Positions 52,299 through 61,028 of a DNA stretch of 64,000 nt are shown one piece after another. The DNA comes from Pedobacter steynii (GTDB lineage: Bacteria > Bacteroidota > Bacteroidia > Sphingobacteriales > Sphingobacteriaceae). A program made the position numbers and the translations under genes. Positions within the stretch are counted from its first letter, which is position 1; the number at the start of each line of letters is the position of its first letter. Below the pieces are notes generated by a model. It made no database searches. It was not told the origin of the DNA and saw only the letters and a list, made by a program, of their open reading frames with translations. The stretch lies in contig NZ_CP017141.1 in NCBI RefSeq assembly GCF_001721645.1, positions 2,542,001 through 2,606,000 on the forward strand. Reading direction: 5' to 3'.

Positions 52299-54914
52299 TT
52301 ACATTCCGAATTCTTTATCTACATAATCTGATACCTTAGTGATTGCACCATCTATTGTATCACTTAAGATAGTAATGAATGATCCTGAGCGGGCGGTAGC
52401 AATAATATACTTCAGACAATCATCTCCACTATTGTTAATGATGATATCCATATCGGGTTTTACCTGACGAATGGATTCTATCTGTAAGTCAATTAACTCC
52501 TGTTGGTTACGGCCGCGCAGGTATTTTTCCTGACAAATAATGATTTTGTCAAACATCTGGGCAGCAATCTTTGCAGTCTCCCTGATATCAGAATCCCTTC
52601 TGTCTCCTGTAGCTGATATTACTCCGATATGTTCGGTTGCGTCAATGGTTTTTAAATAAGACTTGATGCCATTATATCCATCAGGATTATGTGCAAAGTC
52701 AACCATTATTTTAAACTCTTTGAATTTAAAAGTGTTCATCCTTCCTGGTGTTTGTGCGGCGGAAGGAATAAAGGTTTCCAGTGACATACGGATGTCTTCA
52801 ATCTTGTAGCCCCAAAGAAAGGTTGCCAATGTAGCTGCGAGTACATTCTGAATCATGAAATCAACACTGCCACCAAAAGTTAGTGGAACATGGGTTACTT
52901 TTTCTACCCTGATTTTCCAGTCACCTTTTTTAATCGTGATATAACCATTTTCATAAATTGCCGCTATTCCTCCTTTTTTGCAATGCTCAACGATTATAGG
53001 GTTGTTCTCATCCATGCTAAAATAGGCGATATTACAATCAGCAGTAGCAGCAATTTTGATACAATATTTATTGTCGGCATTTAGTACTCCCCACCCACTT
53101 CTTTTTACAGCACCAATAACTACTCCTTTAACCCTGGTCAGGTCGTCAAGGGTATGGATGTCAGAGATACCTAAATGATCCTCCTGAATATTCGTGACCA
53201 CGCCAATATCACATTTGTTGAAGCCCAGACCGGCCCTGAGAATTCCACCTCTTGCCGTTTCCAGAACAGCGAATTCTACTGTCGGGTCCCTGAGAATAAA
53301 TTCTGCACTTACCGGGCCTGTGGTATCACCTTTCATCAGCATGGTATTCTGCACATAGATTCCGTCTGAGGTTGTAAATCCAACGCGGGTTCCGTTACTT
53401 TTAACAATATGAGCAATTAGCCTTGATGTCGTTGTCTTTCCATTGGTTCCGGTTACTGCGATTATGGGAATTATAGCCGATTTTCCAGGAGGATAAAGCA
53501 TGTCGATTACTGGGGCAGCAACATTCCTTGGTAGGCCCTCGCTTGGAGCAAGGTGCATCCTAAATCCCGGCGCCGCATTTACTTCAAGTACAACACCCCC
53601 GTTTTCAGTTAGTGGCTGAGTCAGATTTTCAGCCATGATATCGATCCCGCATATGTCGAGTCCAATGACCCTGGAGATACGCTCACTAATGAATACATTT
53701 TGAGGGTGAACAAGATCAGTCACATCAATAGAGGTCCCGCCAGTACTTAAATTCGCTGTAGATTTGAGGTAAACAATTTCTCCCTGTGAAGGAACTGTTT
53801 CCAATGTGTATTCTTTCTTTGCAAGAAGATCTAGCGTGTCACGGTCGACGTTAATCTCTGTTAATACATTCTCATGACCATAGCCTCTTCTTGGATCTGT
53901 ATTTTCTTTATCGATTAGTTCCTGAATGGTTAGCTGGCCGTTTCCTGTCACATGGGCAGGGACACGAAGTGCTGCTGCAACCATTTTATGGTCTATTACC
54001 AGGATTCTGAAGTCATAACCGCTGATGAAACGTTCAATGATAACTTTTCGTGAATAATTTTGTGCATATTCAAAAGCTTCTTTAGCTGCTTCATCAGTTT
54101 TTACGTTGATGGTTGCTCCCTTTCCATGATTTCCGTCAAGAGGTTTGAACACTAGCGGATAACCAACTTTTTTGATAGCATCAGCGAGATCATTAGGGTC
54201 GGATATGGTTACACCCTTAGCAACGGGAATAGCAGAGTCCTGAAGCAGCCTCTTGGTCTCATCCTTATTGCAGGCAATATCAACGGCTATAGAGTTTGTC
54301 TTTTCGGTCATGGTTGCACGGAAACGTACCTGATTTTTTCCGTATCCGAGCTGGACCAGTGAGCTTTTGTTCAATCTGATCCAGGGAATCTGTCTGGAGA
54401 TTGCTTCGTCTACAATAGAACCGGTACTTGGTCCCAAACGTTCAAGTTCTCTCAACTCACGCATGCGGTGAATGTCATGCTCCAGGTCATAATCAGTTCC
54501 ATTGATCAATGCTTCAGCAATCCTTACAGAAGCTTCAGCGGCATATAACCCTGCTTTCTCTTCGAGATAACTAAATACCACATTGTAAATGCCCTCAGTT
54601 TTGGTCTGACGGGTTCTGCCAAAGCCGGTATCCATTCCCGCAAGTGTTTGAATCTCCAGAGCAATGTGTTCAATTACATGTCCCATCCAGGTTCCTTCCT
54701 GGATCCTCATCAGAAATCCACCCGCTGTGCCTTTGGAGCACCGGTGCGTGTATAAACTGGGTATTAATTTTTCAATCCTTTCTGCAAATCCATCTATGAC
54801 ATTCGTCGGATTTTGCTCCATCTCCTCCAGGTCAAGGCGCATTTGAATTAACTTTTTTCTGTTTATAGACCATATGTTTGGTCCGCGTAGCACCTGTATG
54901 CCTAATATTTTCAT
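52299..54914 (-). CDS. cphA: Cyanophycin synthetase (CphA1 type)
   Basis: 871-residue enzyme that polymerises aspartate and arginine into multi-L-arginyl-poly-L-aspartate, using two ATP per dipeptide. An N-terminal domain (1 to about 160) contains HIALE (His83-Glu87), which fits the HxxxE motif reported for the primer-making hydrolase site of CphA1. The ATP-grasp domain (about 220-470) includes FKPLDGNHGKGATINV and VLEVNAAPGFRMH and adds Asp. The Mur-ligase-like domain has GTNGKTTTSRL (near residue 490) and DFAHNPDGY and adds Arg. It is divergent from cphB, 271 bp away. Complete length. Confidence 0.95.
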   Translation of the reverse strand: MKILGIQVLRGPNIWSINRKKLIQMRLDLEEMEQNPTNVIDGFAERIEKLIPSLYTHRCSKGTAGGFLMRIQEGTWMGHVIEHIALEIQTLAGMDTGFGRTRQTKTEGIYNVVFSYLEEKAGLYAAEASVRIAEALINGTDYDLEHDIHRMRELRELERLGPSTGSIVDEAISRQIPWIRLNKSSLVQLGYGKNQVRFRATMTEKTNSIAVDIACNKDETKRLLQDSAIPVAKGVTISDPNDLADAIKKVGYPLVFKPLDGNHGKGATINVKTDEAAKEAFEYAQNYSRKVIIERFISGYDFRILVIDHKMVAAALRVPAHVTGNGQLTIQELIDKENTDPRRGYGHENVLTEINVDRDTLDLLAKKEYTLETVPSQGEIVYLKSTANLSTGGTSIDVTDLVHPQNVFISERISRVIGLDICGIDIMAENLTQPLTENGGVVLEVNAAPGFRMHLAPSEGLPRNVAAPVIDMLYPPGKSAIIPIIAVTGTNGKTTTSRLIAHIVKSNGTRVGFTTSDGIYVQNTMLMKGDTTGPVSAEFILRDPTVEFAVLETARGGILRAGLGFNKCDIGVVTNIQEDHLGISDIHTLDDLTRVKGVVIGAVKRSGWGVLNADNKYCIKIAATADCNIAYFSMDENNPIIVEHCKKGGIAAIYENGYITIKKGDWKIRVEKVTHVPLTFGGSVDFMIQNVLAATLATFLWGYKIEDIRMSLETFIPSAAQTPGRMNTFKFKEFKIMVDFAHNPDGYNGIKSYLKTIDATEHIGVISATGDRRDSDIRETAKIAAQMFDKIIICQEKYLRGRNQQELIDLQIESIRQVKPDMDIIINNSGDDCLKYIIATARSGSFITILSDTIDGAITKVSDYVDKEFGM

Positions 54915-55150
54915 TCTAGATTGGTTATTTTGTGTTGGTAGTGACCATATTATGGGAACTGTTTGTAGCTAATCTTATAAGGTCAATGGAGAGATTAAAG
55001 TATAAATATTTTTCGAAAGTTCCACTATTGGCCCGTTAAATGTTAGCAATATCTTTTAAACAAGGTATAGAGGGCTGAAGGGCTCATCAGAAAATTGTTA
55101 ATAAGGCTGGAATATTAATAAATAATTCCGAGATATTAGGCTAATGCATA

Positions 55151-55158
55151 TATATTTG
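55151..55158 (+). promoter_or_regulatory. Promoter box of the cphB unit
   Basis: TATATTTG fits TAnnTTTG, 27 nt before the cphB ATG. The -33 region is weak. A shorter match could not be found for the divergent cphA. Confidence 0.45.
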
Positions 55159-55185
55159 GAATTATTGGAAATGTAAAGATTTAAG

Positions 55186-56061
55186 ATGACTCCAAAGGGT
55201 AAACTAATAATTATAGGTGGTGCGATTAATACCGGAAGTTTTACAGAGACAACTTTCGGATTGCCCCAGAATATGAACTTTTTTGAAAGAGGTATTTTAA
55301 AGAAAATTACAACGGAATCATTAAAGGGAACTACTTCTCGTTTCGAAATCATTACTACAGCATCTCTTGTTCCGGAAAGGGTTGGAGAAGAATATATTAA
55401 AGCTTTCGTGCAACTGGATGTTCACGATGTAGGGGTGTTAAATATTCATAGTCGTGAGCAGGCAAATGCTGAAGAGAATTGCGATCGTATAAAGGCAGCC
55501 GATGTGATCATTTTTACCGGAGGGGATCAATTGCGCCTTTCTTCAATATTTGGCGGAACGGCCATTCATCAGATTCTTTTAGATAAATACCAGGACGAAC
55601 CGGTAGTGATTGCGGGGACTTCCGCGGGAGCCGCTGCCAGCTCTAAAAATATGATCTATCAGGGTAGCAGTAAAGATGCCTTGTTGAAAGGTGAAGTTAA
55701 AATTACAGGTGGGTTAGGCTTTATCGACGGGGTGATTGTGGATACGCATTTTGTACAGCGTGGAAGAATAGGAAGGCTTTTATATGCTACAGCCAGTAAT
55801 CCTGGTATACTCGGGATTGGTCTGGGAGAAGATACCGGTCTGTATATTTCCAATGGAAATACAATGGAGGCGATAGGTTCAGGAATGGTGATTCTTGTGG
55901 ATGGTAGAAATATGGCGGATACGAATCTTACAGACGTAGATATGGGTCAACCAGTCTCAATTAACAATATGACGGTTCATGTGATGTGTGATGGAGATAT
56001 TTATGACCTTATGGCCCATAAGCTGACCATTCATCATCCGAAAGTGGTTTCTATAGATTAA
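55186..56061 (+). CDS. cphB: Cyanophycinase
   Basis: 291-residue serine exopeptidase (family S51) that cuts cyanophycin to beta-Asp-Arg dipeptides. The nucleophile is Ser146 in AGTSAGAAASS. FTGGDQLRLSS and GGLGFIDGVIVDTHFVQRGRIGRL are also family blocks, the latter with the catalytic His. There is no signal peptide, so it acts in the cytoplasm on stored polymer. It is divergent from cphA and 6 bp ahead of an isoaspartyl peptidase, which can split the released dipeptides. Confidence 0.96.
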   Translation: MTPKGKLIIIGGAINTGSFTETTFGLPQNMNFFERGILKKITTESLKGTTSRFEIITTASLVPERVGEEYIKAFVQLDVHDVGVLNIHSREQANAEENCDRIKAADVIIFTGGDQLRLSSIFGGTAIHQILLDKYQDEPVVIAGTSAGAAASSKNMIYQGSSKDALLKGEVKITGGLGFIDGVIVDTHFVQRGRIGRLLYATASNPGILGIGLGEDTGLYISNGNTMEAIGSGMVILVDGRNMADTNLTDVDMGQPVSINNMTVHVMCDGDIYDLMAHKLTIHHPKVVSID

Positions 56062-56067
56062 TCAAAG

Positions 56068-56910
56068 ATGAAAATAATTATTCATGGTGGTTTTTTTAGT
56101 GAGTCTGATACCAATCAGGAAACTAAAAAAGCAAAGCAGGATGCTTTATCTGCAATTGTGAGCCAGTCTCATCATTATTTACAAACGCATACCGCATTGG
56201 AGACTGTTATTTATGCTGTCAGTCTGCTGGAAGATGATGAGCTCTTTAATGCCGGCCTGGGTTCTCAGATTCAGAGTGACGGTAAGATTCGCTTAAGTGC
56301 TTCCCTGATGGATGGTAAAAGCCAGAAATTTAGTGGGGTCATTAATATTGAAAATGTAAAAAACCCGATTCAGGTAGCTGAAAAGCTGCAGAATTTCGAC
56401 GATAAAGTTTTAAGTGGTGCCGGTGCCTTAAATTTTGCCCGTCAGCATGGTTTCGATTTTTTTAATCCGATTATTCCACAAAGACAAGAAGAGTACGAAC
56501 AAAAGCTATTCCAATCCACCAGAACAGGTACCGTAGGATGTGTTGCGTTAGATGCTGAGGGAAACCTCGCCGCGGCAACTTCTACGGGTGGAAAAGGATT
56601 TGAAATTCCTTGCCGTGTGAGTGATTCTGCCACTGTTGCAGGAAACTTTGCAAATGAATATGCTGGAATTTCATGTACAGGAGTAGGAGAAGATATTGTA
56701 AGTACGGCTTTGGCATCCAAAATTGTTACCCGTGTTACAGATGGTTTTACGTTAAAAGAGGCGAGCGAAAAATCTTTTGCGGAGTTAAAAACTTTTGAGG
56801 GTTTTGCCGGAATCATCGGAATCTCTTCTAAAGGAGAGATTTACCATACTGACTCGCACCCCTATATGGTCTGGGCTGCTTTTGATGGTAGTTTACAGGT
56901 GTTTAACTAA
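56068..56910 (+). CDS. Isoaspartyl peptidase/L-asparaginase (Ntn hydrolase, plant type)
   Basis: 280-residue Ntn hydrolase that removes beta-aspartyl residues. It is made as a proenzyme and cleaves itself before the catalytic Thr155 in RTGTVGCVALD. Other marks are IIIHGGFF at the start, LFNAGLGSQIQSDGKIRLSASLMDG and TSTGGKGFEIPCRVSDSATVAG. In a cyanophycin context it would hydrolyse beta-Asp-Arg to aspartate and arginine, finishing degradation. It lies 6 bp after cphB, so the operon reads as one pathway. General asparaginase or repair roles cannot be excluded. Confidence 0.93.
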   Translation: MKIIIHGGFFSESDTNQETKKAKQDALSAIVSQSHHYLQTHTALETVIYAVSLLEDDELFNAGLGSQIQSDGKIRLSASLMDGKSQKFSGVINIENVKNPIQVAEKLQNFDDKVLSGAGALNFARQHGFDFFNPIIPQRQEEYEQKLFQSTRTGTVGCVALDAEGNLAAATSTGGKGFEIPCRVSDSATVAGNFANEYAGISCTGVGEDIVSTALASKIVTRVTDGFTLKEASEKSFAELKTFEGFAGIIGISSKGEIYHTDSHPYMVWAAFDGSLQVFN

Positions 56911-56930
56911 ATTTGTTATATCTTTATCGG

Positions 56931-57614
56931 ATGAACAAAATTTGTTTAGTAATCATTTGCCTGTTGTTTTCAGGGAGGGCGATGACACAAACTAATACTT
57001 TTTTAACCCAAGACCCCCCGGTGACGGGCGGAGCGATCAACATTGTGACCTCCAGCCTGGAAGAAGCGGATGGAAATACCTATTTCGCTGAGGCCGTAAA
57101 AAATGAAAAACGAGGGGATTTGAACGATGCCCTTACGCTATTTGGTAAAGCCGCATTTGAATATAATAGCTCTAAACTCTTTGTACGTTATGGAGAAGCT
57201 TTATTGAGATTGGGAAATGTTCATTTTCTGATGAACCATTATGGAGAGGCAGAACAGGTGATTCTCAATGTTGCTTTGAAAAATTACTCGAGAATAGGAA
57301 GTAAAACCGGGCAAATGGAGTCTTACTATCAGTTGGGAAGGATTTATTTTGCCGCCAATAAGCTCACTCAGTCGCTGTGGTTTTATACGCAACAGGGAAT
57401 TCTCGCGAAACAGGTAAATAATAATAACTCTTATATAGAATCTGTTCTGGGAATTGCGCAGGTTAAAATTAAGAAGAAGGAATATACCCTTGCTTTAAGG
57501 GATATCAAGAGAGCTGAATTATTAGCCAAATCATCAAATAGCAGTCAGTTTAAGAGTAAAATTAAGGAAGTAAAGGCACTAATCCCTTCTAAGCCAGTAG
57601 CGAAGAAATCCTGA
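56931..57614 (+). CDS. Exported TPR protein
   Basis: 227-residue protein with a signal peptide (MNKICLVIICLLFSGRAMTQ) followed by tetratricopeptide repeats. Repeats are seen in YFAEAVKNEKRGDLNDALTLFGKAA, ALLRLGNVHFLMNHYGEAEQV, SYYQLGRIYFAANKLTQSLWFYTQQG and SVLGIAQVKIKKKEYTLALRDI. No enzyme motif is present. The ATG 56931 lies 20 bp after the isoaspartyl peptidase stop, so it may be the last gene of the cyanophycin unit by position only. A terminator follows. Confidence 0.78.
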   Translation: MNKICLVIICLLFSGRAMTQTNTFLTQDPPVTGGAINIVTSSLEEADGNTYFAEAVKNEKRGDLNDALTLFGKAAFEYNSSKLFVRYGEALLRLGNVHFLMNHYGEAEQVILNVALKNYSRIGSKTGQMESYYQLGRIYFAANKLTQSLWFYTQQGILAKQVNNNNSYIESVLGIAQVKIKKKEYTLALRDIKRAELLAKSSNSSQFKSKIKEVKALIPSKPVAKKS

Positions 57615-57631
57615 AATGCACTTGTAAAATT

Positions 57632-57666
57632 ATCCTATACCTGTTGATTTTTGTATAGGATTTTTA
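57632..57666 (+). terminator. Terminator after the TPR gene
   Basis: 9-bp stem ATCCTATAC/GTATAGGAT followed by TTTTTAATT. Confidence 0.85.
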
Positions 57667-57668
57667 AT

Positions 57669-57721
57669 TACTTTTGATAAGTTTACAGAAAAGAGACGGT
57701 AATATTACTGTCTCTTTTCTG
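57669..57721 (+). promoter_or_regulatory. Promoter box and 5'-end hairpin of the tail-specific protease gene
   Basis: TACTTTTG (57669-57676) fits TAnnTTTG. The transcript would start near 57680 and run at once into a 12-bp hairpin CAGAAAAGAGAC/GTCTCTTTTCTG (57686-57721) followed by TTTATTC. This may be a leader attenuator or a 5'-stabilising stem. Confidence 0.5.
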
Positions 57722-57763
57722 TTTATTCGTGATATTGGTATCATATTAGTTGTGCATTACAAA

Positions 57764-59959
57764 ATGGATTTTAAATTATTCAAAGAGATGTTAAAAAGAA
57801 CATTACTGGTCACTTTTACCGCGGCTGTACTTGCGTGCCAGGCTTCCCCAAAGCCACAACAATTAGTGAAGGGGGTAAGCAATATTGTGCCGGACGAAAG
57901 GCAGTCTTTGGTTGTTAAAGAGGTTGTTGGACTGATCGAAAATTATAATTATAAAAAGATAAAACTCAACGATTCTATTTCTTCACTGATCCTGGATAAG
58001 TATATAAAGGACCTAGACCCTTACAAATATTATTTCCTGGCCTCTGATATTAAAGACTTTGAACAGTTTAGAAATACATTGGATGACGATTTTAGAAATG
58101 GGGATCTAAGTGCTCCGTTCTACATTTTTAACGTATATCTGAAAAGATATAATGAATGGCTGGCGTATACACTTACCCAGGTAAAATCCAAGTATGACTT
58201 TAATCAGGATGATACCTATGTGTTTGACCGGGAGAAAATGCCATGGATCACTTCTCCTGTGGAACTTAACGATGTCTGGAAGAAAAAGGTGAAGTATGAC
58301 CTGGTTAACCTGAAAATTGCAGGAACAACTCCGGCAAAAAATGTGGAAACCCTGACTAAAAGATATGAAAATTTAAAATCACAAGCTGCAAAAGTTAATA
58401 ATCAGGATGTATTCCAAACGATTATGGATGCCTTTACAGAGACGATTGATCCCCATACCAATTATTTTAATCCGGTAAATGCTCAGCAGTTTAATGAAGA
58501 TATGGCACGTTCATTTGAGGGGATTGGTGCAAGGTTAAAACTGGAGAATGATATTCTTAAAATTGATGAAATTATTCCGGGTGGTCCAGCCTTCAAAAGT
58601 AAGCTGTTAAGCTCAGGAGATAGGATTGTAGGTGTTGCACAGGGTTCTGGTGAATTTGAAGACATCATCGGCTGGAGAATTGATAATTCTGTCTCTAAGA
58701 TAAAAGGACCGAAAGGAACTAAGGTGAGATTGAAAATTATCCCGGTTGGACGTGAACTGTCGTCAAAACCTGTCATTATAGAATTGACCAGGGAGCGTAT
58801 CGTAATGGAAGATCAATCGGCCAAAAAATCGGTAAAGACCATTCAGTCAGAGGGACAGTCTTATAAAATAGGAATCATCAGGGTTCCCGCCTTTTATGCA
58901 GATTTTAAAGCTGCAAATGCAGGAGATCCTAATTATAAAAGTACCACTCGAGATGTGAGGTTGTTGATTGATACTTTAAAAAACAAAGATAAAGTAGATG
59001 CTATTGTGATGGACTTACGTGCTAACGGCGGCGGTTCATTGGTAGAGGCGATCGATCTGACCGGATTATTCATTGATAAAGGACCCGTAGTACAGGTAAA
59101 AGATATTAAGAATAACATTGAAGTGAGCGAAGATACCAATTCAGGTGTTGCCTGGAGTGGGCCTTTTGGAGTGATGGTGGATCGTTTGAGCGCATCAGCT
59201 TCTGAAATTTTTGCAGGTGCAATTCAGGATTATGGACGAGGTATCGTTATGGGGACGCAGACCTATGGTAAAGGAACTGTTCAATCTTCAATAGATTTGA
59301 ACAGACTGGTAAACCCATCTATTTTACAAAGAATAGCAGCGTTGGTAAGTAAGGATGCTAAAACAACTATTAAGACCGTTAATGGAAAAGAGGGGGCTCC
59401 TGTTCAATTGGGGCAGATCAACCTGACGATGGCTAAATTTTATCGCGTAACTGGAAGTAGTACCCAACATAAAGGGGTGATGCCTGATATTCAATTTCCT
59501 TCGCTTTATCCACTGAATAAAATAGGAGAAGACACAGAACCTTCTGCTTTACCTTGGGACGAGGTACAAAAATCTAATTTCAAGGTAGTTGCTGACCTTA
59601 ACCCTTTAAAACCGGAATTACTGAAACTTCATGAAGCAAGGATGGCAAATTCTTTGGATTATAAAACATTAGAACAGGATATTGCTGATGTTAAAAAACG
59701 AGAAGGAGAGGTCTCTATCACTTTAAACGAAACAAAACTGAAAGCAGAGCGGGATAGTCTGGAGGCTAAATCTCTTGCCAGAATTAACCAGTTGAGGGTT
59801 TCGAAAGGATTGGCTCCAGTTAAAAAAGGAGATAAGATTAAGAAAGAAGAAACGTTCGACTTCATAGAGGATGAGAGCTTACAGATCATGGCAGATTTGA
59901 TGAGGTTTACCAATCCAAATAAAGCCGAATTAGTGAAAGTGAAAGCCGGATTTAATTAG
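57764..59959 (+). CDS. Carboxy-terminal processing (tail-specific) protease, family S41
   Basis: 731-residue periplasmic protease of the Prc/Tsp branch. The N-terminus has a signal with a lipobox-like VLAC, so it is probably a lipoprotein. Domains: a long helical N-terminal region, a PDZ domain (SFEGIGARLKLENDILKIDEIIPGGPA), the S41 core with the nucleophile Ser in DRLSASASEIFAG (about residue 478) and the general base Lys in YGKGTVQSS (about 503), and a DUF3340-type C-terminus. It degrades tagged or damaged envelope proteins. ATG 57764 starts MDFKLFKEMLKR; ATG 57788 is an alternative start closer to the signal. Confidence 0.93.
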   Translation: MDFKLFKEMLKRTLLVTFTAAVLACQASPKPQQLVKGVSNIVPDERQSLVVKEVVGLIENYNYKKIKLNDSISSLILDKYIKDLDPYKYYFLASDIKDFEQFRNTLDDDFRNGDLSAPFYIFNVYLKRYNEWLAYTLTQVKSKYDFNQDDTYVFDREKMPWITSPVELNDVWKKKVKYDLVNLKIAGTTPAKNVETLTKRYENLKSQAAKVNNQDVFQTIMDAFTETIDPHTNYFNPVNAQQFNEDMARSFEGIGARLKLENDILKIDEIIPGGPAFKSKLLSSGDRIVGVAQGSGEFEDIIGWRIDNSVSKIKGPKGTKVRLKIIPVGRELSSKPVIIELTRERIVMEDQSAKKSVKTIQSEGQSYKIGIIRVPAFYADFKAANAGDPNYKSTTRDVRLLIDTLKNKDKVDAIVMDLRANGGGSLVEAIDLTGLFIDKGPVVQVKDIKNNIEVSEDTNSGVAWSGPFGVMVDRLSASASEIFAGAIQDYGRGIVMGTQTYGKGTVQSSIDLNRLVNPSILQRIAALVSKDAKTTIKTVNGKEGAPVQLGQINLTMAKFYRVTGSSTQHKGVMPDIQFPSLYPLNKIGEDTEPSALPWDEVQKSNFKVVADLNPLKPELLKLHEARMANSLDYKTLEQDIADVKKREGEVSITLNETKLKAERDSLEAKSLARINQLRVSKGLAPVKKGDKIKKEETFDFIEDESLQIMADLMRFTNPNKAELVKVKAGFN

Positions 59960-59991
59960 ATAGAATTCAAATCTGAACGTTAACTTATTCC

Positions 59992-60030
59992 AAAAAAAGG
60001 GCACATCCATTAGGATGCGCCCTTTTTTTT
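59992..60030 (+). terminator. Bidirectional terminator between the S41 protease and SPFH genes
   Basis: Stem GGGC-CATCC/GGATG-GCCC with A-run and T-run flanks. Confidence 0.85.
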
Positions 60031-60036
60031 AGGGGA

Positions 60037-60975
60037 TTATTCTCCCGCCTGGTCTTTTCTGTTCTTTTGTATTTGCATGGCCATCATTTCTTTCATGGTC
60101 TTATTCATCCCCTCAGTAGAACCATCCAGAAAAACCACATTTCCATCGCTGTTTTCAGCGAAATGTTTAATCGATTCTGTCCACATGGTAAACAGGATTA
60201 CAGAAATATCTAGATTTGCCTGTTCCATTTCCTGAGCAGCTTTAGTCATACCATGAGCAACTTCTGCACGAAATAAAGCAATTCCTTGTCCACGTAGCTG
60301 AGCTGCTTCTCTTTCTGCTGCCGCCGCAATTTTAATGGCGTTACCATCTGCTTCAGCTCCTTTTGTTTTAGTAATCAGTAGAGCCTGACCTTCATTTTCT
60401 GCGGCAGCTTTTAGATTGTTTGAGGCAACCACCCTGCTCATTGAACGCATGATTTCCTCATCAAAGGTGATGTCATTCAGTTGTAAATCCTGAAGGTGAT
60501 ATCCCCAGCTTTCCAGTACCTGATCAATCTGGTGTTTTACATGGTCAACAATTTCATTACGCTGCGCTAAAACGTTGGCCTGGCGCTGTGTTGCTACATA
60601 TGCCCGGATAGATCCCTCAATGGTACGTATCAGGGCCTGCATCAGGTTGGTTTGATCGACAAATTTAAAAGCTACATTCTTGATGGTTTCCTCATCGTGA
60701 TTAAGCACAGAATAAAGCAGCATAGCCTTAAAATAAACGTTCGCCTGGTCTTGCGTTACCGCCTGAAAAGAAAGTTCAACAGAGCGGTTCTGAATCGAAA
60801 TTCTGGAATGAATGTTTTCAACCAGGGGAATCTTCAGGCTTAATCCGGGTCTTAATAGTCGCCGGTACTTGCCAAAAATGGTGATCACCGCGATGGTTCC
60901 CTGTTTTACAGTGACAAAAGAACTGATCAGAATAACCAGTGCAAAGAATACGAGAAGGTAAAATGTATAGTCCAT
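60037..60975 (-). CDS. SPFH/band 7 (stomatin-like) membrane protein
   Basis: 312-residue protein with an N-terminal membrane helix (MDYTFYLLVFFALVILISSF) and a band-7 domain. Family marks are VTVKQGTIAVITIFGKYRRLLRPGLSLKIPLVE, RISIQNRSVELSFQAVTQDQANVYFKAM and a long Ala/Glu-rich coiled coil (AAAENEGQALLITKTKGAEADGNAIKIAAAAEREAAQL). Such proteins form ring-like cages in membrane microdomains and often tune proteases or transporters. A longer TTG start at 61011 exists; I prefer ATG 60975. The preceding CapA-like gene ends 53 bp upstream on the same strand. Confidence 0.92.
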   Translation of the reverse strand: MDYTFYLLVFFALVILISSFVTVKQGTIAVITIFGKYRRLLRPGLSLKIPLVENIHSRISIQNRSVELSFQAVTQDQANVYFKAMLLYSVLNHDEETIKNVAFKFVDQTNLMQALIRTIEGSIRAYVATQRQANVLAQRNEIVDHVKHQIDQVLESWGYHLQDLQLNDITFDEEIMRSMSRVVASNNLKAAAENEGQALLITKTKGAEADGNAIKIAAAAEREAAQLRGQGIALFRAEVAHGMTKAAQEMEQANLDISVILFTMWTESIKHFAENSDGNVVFLDGSTEGMNKTMKEMMAMQIQKNRKDQAGE

Positions 60976-61028
60976 AGAATTTTGTTTTAATGATTGGAAT
61001 AACTCCTTCAAGATACGAACAATTCCAT

